48,809 bases of DNA from Bacteroides ovatus (lineage in GTDB: Bacteria > Bacteroidota > Bacteroidia > Bacteroidales > Bacteroidaceae), in NCBI GenBank assembly GCA_030844565.1, contig JAUUNK010000014.1, forward strand, positions 1 through 48,809, in the 5' to 3' direction. The notes under the pieces are model-generated. The model worked only from the letters and a program-made list of their open reading frames with translations, was not told where the DNA came from and ran no database searches. A program made the position numbers and the translations under genes. How positions within the stretch are numbered: the first letter of the stretch is position 1; every line of letters begins with the position of its first letter. This document shows, in pieces, positions 39,762 to 47,741 of this stretch.

Positions 39762-40811
39762 TTATTCGATTGCTGTTACTTTGGCTCCATGAGTGAATTC
39801 TCCCGGTATCATTCCTAGTCCGGAAGCCCATGCATTGATAAGTAGCTGTACGGGAACTACGCTGGGAATGCTGAAAATGTCTGCATCCTCACAAGGCACT
39901 GTTATGGTACATAAGTTCTCGTTTTCCAGTGTCTGCTCCGCGTCGGTGATAAAGATTACTTTCCCCTCGTACTTTAGAATATCTTTCATCAAAGTGAGAG
40001 CTTGCCCATAGGTGCCCGATTGTGAATGAGCAAATATAATTGCTATAAATCCTTTTTTCACCATCTCTAGCGGACCGTGCCTGAACTCACCTCCCAGTAA
40101 TGCGGAAGCCGGAGTATGTGTAGCTTCCATAAACATGAGTGCACTCTGACTGGCGGATGCGAAAAGCGGGCCTCTTGCTATTAGTTGGATGAAGGCGGCT
40201 TTATCTATCAGTGCGATAGCTTTCTCCATCCAGGGAGTGTTTCCTTTTACCATCTTTTTAATGAGGATGCTCAACCTTTTCCAGAGAAGCGGGTCTATCT
40301 CTTTCCGGCAGAGACTCATGGCTAGCAAATAGGCTACTTGATAGCAGGTTATAAAGGTCTTCGTCGATGTCTTTTCTTCTTTGCCTGCTTTACAGAGGAG
40401 AGAATAGCGGGAACGTTTGACCAACGTGCTGTTCTTCTCGTTGCAGATGGAGAGAAGGGTTGTATCCGAAGGCAATTTCTCTATTAATTTGATAACCTCA
40501 TAGCTTTCTCCTGATTGAGAAATGCAGAGCAACAATGTTTTTGACTGGATACATGAAAGTTGGTAATGCAACAGTTCTCCGGCGTTGACGGCAAAGGCAG
40601 GGACTTGAAGTCCATTGAGCAAAGCTACCGTGGCGGTAGCAATAAAGTAAGAGCTTCCCATACCCGTGAGCAGCAAAGTGGAGTAATTGCCGGATTGCCA
40701 TAACTCTATGATATGTGACAAGACGGACTTCCCTTCGCGGCTTTCATAGAACTCCGCGGTGTGTAGAAGAGCCTGGGGCTGTTCTTGTATTTCTTGAAGA
40801 AATTGTGTCAT
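39762..40811 (-). CDS. SIS-domain sugar-phosphate isomerase/deaminase (GlmS-C/AgaS-like)
   Basis: The 349-residue cytoplasmic protein consists of two SIS domains without the glutaminase half of GlmS. The first shows LLLTGMGSSYFIA and LLLCISQSGESYEVIK; the second ends with the ALLGGEFRHGPLEMVKKG stretch that closes the active site in this family. Relatives isomerise or deaminate amino-sugar phosphates (GlcN6P or GalN6P deaminases of the SIS class). I use the ATG at 40811 (MTQFLQEIQEQPQALL), where related proteins begin. An ATG at 40847 lies inside a 15-base palindrome and adds 12 residues. It follows the SusCD-DUF5018 block after a gap with a large hairpin and precedes the ROK kinase gene. Confidence 0.84.
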   Translation of the reverse strand: MTQFLQEIQEQPQALLHTAEFYESREGKSVLSHIIELWQSGNYSTLLLTGMGSSYFIATATVALLNGLQVPAFAVNAGELLHYQLSCIQSKTLLLCISQSGESYEVIKLIEKLPSDTTLLSICNEKNSTLVKRSRYSLLCKAGKEEKTSTKTFITCYQVAYLLAMSLCRKEIDPLLWKRLSILIKKMVKGNTPWMEKAIALIDKAAFIQLIARGPLFASASQSALMFMEATHTPASALLGGEFRHGPLEMVKKGFIAIIFAHSQSGTYGQALTLMKDILKYEGKVIFITDAEQTLENENLCTITVPCEDADIFSIPSVVPVQLLINAWASGLGMIPGEFTHGAKVTAIE

Positions 40812-40854
40812 GAGATGAATAAAGTTATTATAAGATGTTTTAAACATCTACTTA

Positions 40855-40913
40855 GCAGCAGTTGGACAATTCCCCATGAAAGCTTGCCGCATGGGGGCAT
40901 TGCCAACTGTTGC
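40855..40913 (-). other. Large imperfect hairpin between the SusCD block and the enzyme genes
   Basis: GCAGCAGTTGGACAATTCCC continuing to 40878 pairs with 40890-40913 over about 23 positions, with one bulged A and two mismatches; the loop is about 11 bases. On the minus-strand transcript it follows the DUF5018 stop at 40961 and is not followed by a T-run, so it is more likely a processing, stability or attenuation element than a simple terminator. Such an element could let SusC, SusD and DUF5018 be made in excess over the downstream enzymes. Confidence 0.65.
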
Positions 40914-40960
40914 TGGGTATAGTTAATAAGACAGTTTAAGGCTGTTCCCTAAATCATTTT

Positions 40961-42820
40961 TTATAGATCAAATCTGGTTATCTCGTAGGCAATGAGGCCT
41001 TGGTCTGTTGTCAGCATATAAACCTGAACGGCATTGCCGTCGGCACTGCGTCCGAAGATTACATCTCCCGTTTCGTCGTCATTGCCGCCGAGCACTTGTT
41101 TGCCGGAGACGAAGGAAGCAGAAGAAGTCATACCGGTCACTGCATAGCCTGTTCCGGGGATGCCGCTTGTGCCGTCGATATTCCCTTCGCGCGAATCGAA
41201 AACAAACCCATTAGCCATTGCCGAAGCACCCGGATTGTTGGTAATGTTGGAAACATATAAACGATGTGACCAGACGCCGTTGCTTGACAGGCCGTTTTGT
41301 ACACCTAGCAGACAGGTTCCGTTGAACTCGATATAACCTGCTCCCCGTACATTCTTATCGTATGTGGCCTGACCATTCCACCAATGCGATTCAGGAAGTG
41401 AGAACTTGACTGCACGTGAACCGCTGGTTCCTATAGGAGTATAATGAACACCCTGTCTGAAATTACCTGTCGTCCAGATGTAGCCCAATGGCAAAGTGTT
41501 AGTTAACGGAATGATTTTAGTCGCATTCCACATGGAAACTTCACCGCCGCCCCATTCTACATAAGCCTTGCCTTGCATAGCGCCATCCTTGAATATCAGG
41601 AATATCGGGCGAGGAACATTCTTAGAAGAAGTTGCAATGATTGCATCACCGGAAGTCAGGTCGCCTTTGACAGCAATGGTACGTCCGAGTTCCAACTTCG
41701 TTACTTCATTGATGCCTACCGGCGCATTGGCGAAGGTGCCGCCATTGATATTGGCATAAACAATGCTTTTAGGAGCGCTCTCGATACCATTTGCCCAAAC
41801 CCAGGCACGAACATTCGGATCGGTCACATTATTATCCAGCGTACTCGTGTAAGTCATGGCAACCAAGTGTCCGGCATCATCACTTGCAATCGCATGGATG
41901 GAGCGTCCAGCATCGATACCTTGTGTGTTGACTTTTACATCAAGTACTTTTCCGTTGTATCGGTCCATTACAATCATGTTATTATAATCTTTGCTATTGC
42001 TTATGATGAGGTAATCGCCGATAATAGCCATGGTTCGGTTGGCTCCTACTTCGAATCCGTGATTTTCATCCTTATAGATTTGGAAACCGAATAAGGAAGT
42101 GATATAACCTACTCCTTCGGGTAGTATATCCGGGAATTCAATGCTCGTCTGATACTTCGTGCGGCTTATTCCATCTTGGGCTGTGATGATGATTTCAGGT
42201 TGCCCCCTCAGGTCTATAATGCCCGTTACCGGGTCCATAGCCGATGATTCGGCAGTAGCCCACGGAGAAATAGTCAGTTTTGCAGACTTCAATGCGGCAT
42301 CGATGGCAGAAGTGGTTTTATAAATGATAATTTTACCCGTACCTCCTTCTGTCTCGGGTTCCACCACGCGGATGGTTGCACGCGAGTAGTCTGTTAATTC
42401 CACTTTACTTATACTGGCCAACTTAGACTTAAAATAGGTCGCTTTAAATGTATAGGCAATCTTGGTTCCGTCTTCTTTCACCAATGTAGACTGAAAACCT
42501 TCTACTAAATCATGAATACCGGAGATACTTGGTTGGAATTGTGCTCCTACAGGCAAGGTCGCTATGAGTCTCATTTGTGTCAGGTCGCCCTGTATCTTTT
42601 CCGTATCCGAGATATAGTAAGGCACTTGTATGGTGATAGAGTTATTGTTCTCATCAATCATGGCATCATATTCAACTTTCTCGTCTGAGATGAGACGTCC
42701 CTTGATGCTTAGACCGGTGACATTCTCACTATTGGTTCTCACCAGGTCGTCCGGTTCCTGGCAACTCGTAACGGCGAGAATGGATGCTAATAAACCGGGA
42801 AGTAGATATTTTATTTTCAT
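40961..42820 (-). CDS. DUF5018 domain lipoprotein, probable surface glycan-binding protein
   Basis: The 619-residue protein has lipobox Cys20 (LAVTSCQEPDD), whose acids fit surface export. DUF5018-like beta domains make up the N-terminal third (about 25-230, with ISDEKVEYDAMIDENNNSIT and KLTISPWATAESSAMDPVTG). The rest (about 240-619) is a repeat-rich beta-propeller-like region with IIGDYLIISN, GRSIHAIASDDAGHLVAMT and VIFGRSADGNAVQVYML. It sits third after SusC and SusD, the usual place of a SusE/SusF-type surface glycan-binding protein. No catalytic motif is evident. A 29-base gap separates it from SusD. It is the last gene before the large hairpin. Confidence 0.85.
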   Translation of the reverse strand: MKIKYLLPGLLASILAVTSCQEPDDLVRTNSENVTGLSIKGRLISDEKVEYDAMIDENNNSITIQVPYYISDTEKIQGDLTQMRLIATLPVGAQFQPSISGIHDLVEGFQSTLVKEDGTKIAYTFKATYFKSKLASISKVELTDYSRATIRVVEPETEGGTGKIIIYKTTSAIDAALKSAKLTISPWATAESSAMDPVTGIIDLRGQPEIIITAQDGISRTKYQTSIEFPDILPEGVGYITSLFGFQIYKDENHGFEVGANRTMAIIGDYLIISNSKDYNNMIVMDRYNGKVLDVKVNTQGIDAGRSIHAIASDDAGHLVAMTYTSTLDNNVTDPNVRAWVWANGIESAPKSIVYANINGGTFANAPVGINEVTKLELGRTIAVKGDLTSGDAIIATSSKNVPRPIFLIFKDGAMQGKAYVEWGGGEVSMWNATKIIPLTNTLPLGYIWTTGNFRQGVHYTPIGTSGSRAVKFSLPESHWWNGQATYDKNVRGAGYIEFNGTCLLGVQNGLSSNGVWSHRLYVSNITNNPGASAMANGFVFDSREGNIDGTSGIPGTGYAVTGMTSSASFVSGKQVLGGNDDETGDVIFGRSADGNAVQVYMLTTDQGLIAYEITRFDL

Positions 42821-42849
42821 AATTACTTTTTGTTAGATGTTAAACGATA

Positions 42850-44547
42850 TTATTTCCACAGATCGTTCTGCTCGCAAAGTATATTGTTTTTAATTTCCGT
42901 AGAGGGAATGGGGAAGATAGTATACTTTTCTGGGAAATAACGATCTTGTGTATCACATTCTACAAGAGTATATTTATAGCCGTCGCCGCTTTTCTCTATT
43001 TTGATGCCATGCAGGCGTTTATTATTTAAGGTCTCCACGGCAATTCCCCAGCGGATGAGATCGAAATAGCGGTGACCTTCCACACCTAATTCACAAATTC
43101 GTTCTTTGGACAGGTCTTCCAGATAATCGCTCCATGAGTTCTTTTGTGCCAGTTCCGGTAGTCCTACACGGTTGCGGATGGTATTGAGGTCTACGTATGC
43201 TTTCGCAAAATTATCGAGGCGGGCGTATGCTTCCGAACGGATAAGGAAGATTTCGGCATAGCGCATTTCTATCCAATATTGGTCGCTGAGTACACTTGTG
43301 TAATTGATGCTCGGGTCGTCTTTCATAAATTTGCGGAATAGATAGCCTGTGGTAGACTTATGTATATTATCTTGCGAAGTAGAGGTGGTAAAGTCCATGT
43401 ATCCATCATGTCCGTCTTTGTATAACTCGAGTTTACGTCCTTTCCAACTGGCGCCATTGTAGAGGATGGACGAATAGAAACGCGGATCCCGGTTTTCCCA
43501 CGGGCCATTGCTATAAGTATTCAACTCGTTCCAACTAAATGATTTCCATGTGCCGTTAACGTTAATGTCGAAAGAGGAAGCATATTCATCCGTCGGACCG
43601 GCAGCTGCACCAATTTCGGCAGCTACACTGGCAGCTTGGTAGTCATAGGGTGGACAGAAATAAGAGTCGAAAGCGTGCTGTTTCTTTTCTTTTTCATAAT
43701 ATACGGGAAGTATTAGCTCCTTGTTATGGTTAGTCGTAAAAATCTTGAGATAATCAGCCTTGGTGGTGCCGGCCAGTAACTCGTAATTCCCTGCATTTGC
43801 CAGTCTTTCTACTTCGTCGCATGCATCAATAGCTTCTTGCCAGCGCTTTGCATAAAGAGCTGCGCGGGCTTTCATACCGTATGCGGCACCTTTAGTCACA
43901 CGTCCCACATTATTCCCATTTGTATCATCTGTCCACTTTTCGGGTAAGACCTGAGCAGCTTTCTCATACTCTTTTAGTACGAAGTCCCAACACTCGGCTT
44001 CCGAAGAACGTGCTTTTGCCTTCTGGTTCTGGTCGTCCACCCGATCTTCATCAATCCGGAGGATTACACCGCCATGGCGAAGAATAAGTTCCTGATAAGC
44101 AAAGGCGCGCATAAAGCGGACTTCAGCTGTACGAATGGCAAGTTGGTCTTTGTCCAGTCCATTAGCATATCCTTGACTTAAATCGTAAAAATATTCGTTA
44201 AGCTGGCGAATGCGGACATAATGGTCATTCCAGTTGGAACGGAAGTTTCCTTCCGGGGTCACGTAATTGGTCTGATAGAAGAAACGGTTCATTGTCCCGC
44301 CTGCTACGTTGTACCAAGAGTATTTCACCAGATCCGTTGCTCCGTCATCCATGAGGCAGTTTTTATCTACCTGAATATCCGAGTTGGCATAAAATATCTC
44401 GTAAAAACCTTTCACGTATAAATCCAGGTTCTTTATGGATGCGTATGCTGTGGATTCACTATATTTTTGGGTAGGCTCTACATCAAGCACATCACATGAT
44501 TGCATTGCAAATAATAATGCAGCTATGCCTATAACTATTTTCTTCAT
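42850..44547 (-). CDS. SusD/RagB family starch-binding-like outer membrane lipoprotein
   Basis: The 565-residue protein has lipobox Cys18 (LFAMQSCDVLDVEPTQKYSE). The N-terminal helical region with tetratricopeptide-like repeats (about 30-300: FMRAFAYQELILRHGGV, AARAALYAKRWQEAIDACDEV) precedes the RagB/SusD C-terminal domain (about 320-565), which ends in the family signature ERICELGVEGHRYFDLIRWG and PIPSTEIKNN. SusD proteins bind the glycan and act as the lid on the SusC channel. The gene lies 26 bases after SusC. The binding site cannot be predicted from sequence alone, so it does not fix the substrate. Confidence 0.95.
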   Translation of the reverse strand: MKKIVIGIAALLFAMQSCDVLDVEPTQKYSESTAYASIKNLDLYVKGFYEIFYANSDIQVDKNCLMDDGATDLVKYSWYNVAGGTMNRFFYQTNYVTPEGNFRSNWNDHYVRIRQLNEYFYDLSQGYANGLDKDQLAIRTAEVRFMRAFAYQELILRHGGVILRIDEDRVDDQNQKAKARSSEAECWDFVLKEYEKAAQVLPEKWTDDTNGNNVGRVTKGAAYGMKARAALYAKRWQEAIDACDEVERLANAGNYELLAGTTKADYLKIFTTNHNKELILPVYYEKEKKQHAFDSYFCPPYDYQAASVAAEIGAAAGPTDEYASSFDINVNGTWKSFSWNELNTYSNGPWENRDPRFYSSILYNGASWKGRKLELYKDGHDGYMDFTTSTSQDNIHKSTTGYLFRKFMKDDPSINYTSVLSDQYWIEMRYAEIFLIRSEAYARLDNFAKAYVDLNTIRNRVGLPELAQKNSWSDYLEDLSKERICELGVEGHRYFDLIRWGIAVETLNNKRLHGIKIEKSGDGYKYTLVECDTQDRYFPEKYTIFPIPSTEIKNNILCEQNDLWK

Positions 44548-44573
44548 ATTATTATACTTTATGATAACTGATT

Positions 44574-47500
44574 TTAGAAAGATACATCTATTCCAAAGCT
44601 GAATGTACGTTGCTGTGGATAATATCCTTGGATAACGTTTCCGGCTTCCGGATCAAGATACTTGAACTTCGTGAAAGTCAGCAGGTTGTTTCCGTTCGCA
44701 TACACTCTTAGGTTGCTTAATCCAGTCTTGTTAATCCATTTGCGTGGGAAAGTATATCCCAGTGTGATATTCTTCAGGCGTAAATAAGCACCGTCTCTTT
44801 TCCAGAAATCGGAGAGTTGTGCATTGTTGCTTGTATATGTAGTAGAAAGTCGAGGATATTCAGCGTTTGTATTATCCGGTCTCCAGCTGTTTTCTACTAA
44901 ATAAAGAGGTGCATTGTCCCAGTTTCCATACCAGGGGCGGGTGAGTGGAGTCATATCTGTGCTACCATTTCCCCATTTTCCTTGCAAGAGCTTATCACAA
45001 AGGGCCGCACCTTGTAATTGGATAGAGAGGTCGAAATTATTCCACGAAGCGTCTGCCATCAGGGCGAACATCATTTCCGGTCGTGTGCTTCGGGCAATTC
45101 GGACATTATCATCCGCAGTTATTTTTCCATCGCCATTGATATCTGCATATCGAATATCACCTAAACGGGGAGCAGCGCCTATCGGTGCCGGAGCGTTGTC
45201 AATTTCTTCTTGACTTTGATAGAGTCCCAGTGCCTTCAGACCCCATACTGCACCGATAGAAGTGCCGATTACGCTTTGCCAAGGCAGGATATTATCGCTT
45301 TGCGTTCTACTTAGGATGCGGTTTCTTGCGAATGTAAGGTTACCATTTAAGTTATAGTTGACTTTTCCGATTCGATTGGCATGCTTTATCACCAATTCAA
45401 AACCTTTATTGTCGAAAGTTCCGGAGTTTTCGATAGTAGGATAGTGTCCTCCCAGTGAAGGAGGATAGGCTCCGGATATGCTTTGTAGGATGTCATAAGT
45501 GTATTTATAGAATACGTCAAATTCAATACCCAGCAATCCGTCCCATGCAGTCAATTCAAAGCCGGCATCGATGGTACGGCATTTTTCCCAGGTTAGTTTT
45601 TCCATCGGGTAAGACACTGTATTATATAATGTATTCTGCGCCGTGGGGGTACTGCCAAAAGCTACAATGTTATATTTCCATCCATAGGATTTGCGGTACA
45701 GATAAGGATCGACATTGTCCCGGCCCAGTACACCGACCGAAGCTCTCAACTTAAAGCGGTTAATCTTTGGGAACAAATCTTGGAAGAAACTTTCTTCTGA
45801 TGCCACCCATCCTAAAGAGAAGGAAGGGAAGAAGCCCCAACGATGTCCTTTGGCAAAATTGTAGGAACCATCATAACGGAAGGAGAATTCTGCCAAATAT
45901 TTGTCGTTATATGCATAGTTGAAGCGTCCTACGTATCCGGCATAACCACTACGTCCTGAGGAACCGCTATTTCCGCTACTGGCATCAATCTTGTTACCAA
46001 AGCTGAGATCGGGTAAGTCGTATATGGGGAACTCTGTACGGCTGGCTGTCATTTTAGTGCTGTTGATGCGGGTTTGTTCATAGAGTAATAAAGCGCCTAC
46101 ATCGTGCAAACCGAATTTGTTAGTATAAGAGATGGATGGACGCAGGAGGACTTGCTGTTCTTTAGTATCGCCCATATACATATTACCACCTTCTACTAAA
46201 TTCTGAGAATTTTGATATACATATTCTTTATTTCCATGTGAGTATTGCATTAATTTGTAGGCATAAGCAAACTTCTTAGAGTCCTGATTCTGCCAGTCCC
46301 AGCTTACAAACATACTGGCTTTTAATCCTTTCAAAAAAGGAAATGAATATTCGAGTTTAGCTGATGTTTCAAGCTTAATGGTTCTAGATTTGTCAAAACC
46401 TGAGTTGTTGGCAGCATAAAGAGGATTTGAACCGCCACGATAACCGGAAGTGGGATAGCCCTGGTATTCCAGCGGGACGAAAGGGGCGGAATATAATAGT
46501 ACGCCCACTACATTGTTGTAAGCTTGGTTTGCATAAGAGTCGCCACCGGGTTGGTAGTAATCGTCAACGCGGGCTGCCACATTCAGAGATACGCTGATGT
46601 CCTTGGTGGGCTTGGTCTCGATATTCGAACGAAAATTACCTCGTTGCATCTTATGGTCTTCAATAAATCCATTTTGCTTAAAGAAGCCGCCACTGATATA
46701 GTATTTGGTTTTGTTGGTTCCTCCGCTGATGGATAGATTGTGTTGGTGCATAAGGGTAGTGCGATATAAGGGCTCCTGCCAGTTGGTGTTTTCATAACCG
46801 TCTGTGGGGTCGCCATTAGTGGTCATGGCTATTTCCTCATCTGTAAAATAGGGATCTTCACCATCCAATTGGCGGGCGAGATTATAATATTGCATATATT
46901 GAGTTCCGTTCATGAACTTTGGCAGGGTCGTTACGTGAGAAAGAGTCAGGCTACCTTTATAGTTAATGGTAGTTTTTCCCTCACTGCCTCGTTTGGTCGT
47001 CACTAAGATAACTCCGCCGGCACCTTTCATTCCATATACGGCACAAGAAGCTGCATCCTTTAAGACTGTTACGGATTCCACGTCATTGGGGTCAACGCGC
47101 CACATCGGACGTTCCACTCCGTCCACCAGCATCAGCGGAGTTCCCGAATCGTTGTAGGAGGTATATCCGCGCACCAGGATAGATACGTCGTCGGCACCCG
47201 GCGCTCCGGTAGATTGCTGGGTTACCAATCCGGGTAGTTTGCCGACGAGTGTTTGCGAGATGTTACTGGCAGTGGTCTTGAGTATATCCTTTTGGGATAC
47301 CGCTGATACAGACCCTGTCAAGTGAATTTTTTTCTGGGAACCATAGCCTACTACTACGACTTCTTCCAGATTGGCAACATCTTCTTCCAAAATAACATTA
47401 ATCATTTTTCGCCCGTTTGTTTTCACCTCTTGCTTTGTCATACCGATGTATGAGAAAACCAAGGTGCTGGCGGAGGGGGCGTTAAGTGAATATTTCCCGT

Positions 47501-47708
47501 CTACGTCTGTAGTAGTACCGTTGGAGGTACTTCCTTTGACAATCACGCTGACTCCGGGTAGGGGACTACCGTTTACATCAGTGACGCGTCCTTTGACTAT
47601 GTTCTGGGCATAGCCGTTCGTAGCATACGCAAAAAGCATCGACAATGAGAATAGGAATATCCTGACTGCCTGGAAGCTACTTTTTTGCTTTAAGCATTGT
47701 TCCATCAT
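44574..47708 (-). CDS. SusC/RagA family TonB-dependent glycan transporter without STN domain
   Basis: The 1044-residue protein has a signal peptide (about 1-34), a carboxypeptidase-D regulatory-like domain (about 39-118: GRVTDVNGSPLPGVSVIVKG), the TonB-box-like EEVVVVGYG, a plug domain (about 130-245: LVGKLPGLVTQQSTG, VRGYTSYNDSGTPLMLVDG, MKGAGGVILVTTKRG) and a 22-strand-type barrel ending in the terminal Phe of FSFGIDVSF. It imports oligosaccharides across the outer membrane with SusD. It has no N-terminal STN domain, so it should not signal to a FecR/sigma pair; regulation by another type of regulator outside the window is expected. It follows the sugar porter gene by 33 bases. SusC is one of the largest genes here and very well supported. 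Confidence 0.97.
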   Translation of the reverse strand: MMEQCLKQKSSFQAVRIFLFSLSMLFAYATNGYAQNIVKGRVTDVNGSPLPGVSVIVKGSTSNGTTTDVDGKYSLNAPSASTLVFSYIGMTKQEVKTNGRKMINVILEEDVANLEEVVVVGYGSQKKIHLTGSVSAVSQKDILKTTASNISQTLVGKLPGLVTQQSTGAPGADDVSILVRGYTSYNDSGTPLMLVDGVERPMWRVDPNDVESVTVLKDAASCAVYGMKGAGGVILVTTKRGSEGKTTINYKGSLTLSHVTTLPKFMNGTQYMQYYNLARQLDGEDPYFTDEEIAMTTNGDPTDGYENTNWQEPLYRTTLMHQHNLSISGGTNKTKYYISGGFFKQNGFIEDHKMQRGNFRSNIETKPTKDISVSLNVAARVDDYYQPGGDSYANQAYNNVVGVLLYSAPFVPLEYQGYPTSGYRGGSNPLYAANNSGFDKSRTIKLETSAKLEYSFPFLKGLKASMFVSWDWQNQDSKKFAYAYKLMQYSHGNKEYVYQNSQNLVEGGNMYMGDTKEQQVLLRPSISYTNKFGLHDVGALLLYEQTRINSTKMTASRTEFPIYDLPDLSFGNKIDASSGNSGSSGRSGYAGYVGRFNYAYNDKYLAEFSFRYDGSYNFAKGHRWGFFPSFSLGWVASEESFFQDLFPKINRFKLRASVGVLGRDNVDPYLYRKSYGWKYNIVAFGSTPTAQNTLYNTVSYPMEKLTWEKCRTIDAGFELTAWDGLLGIEFDVFYKYTYDILQSISGAYPPSLGGHYPTIENSGTFDNKGFELVIKHANRIGKVNYNLNGNLTFARNRILSRTQSDNILPWQSVIGTSIGAVWGLKALGLYQSQEEIDNAPAPIGAAPRLGDIRYADINGDGKITADDNVRIARSTRPEMMFALMADASWNNFDLSIQLQGAALCDKLLQGKWGNGSTDMTPLTRPWYGNWDNAPLYLVENSWRPDNTNAEYPRLSTTYTSNNAQLSDFWKRDGAYLRLKNITLGYTFPRKWINKTGLSNLRVYANGNNLLTFTKFKYLDPEAGNVIQGYYPQQRTFSFGIDVSF

Positions 47709-47741
47709 AAGATAAAATTTGATTGGTTAATAAAAAGGTTT

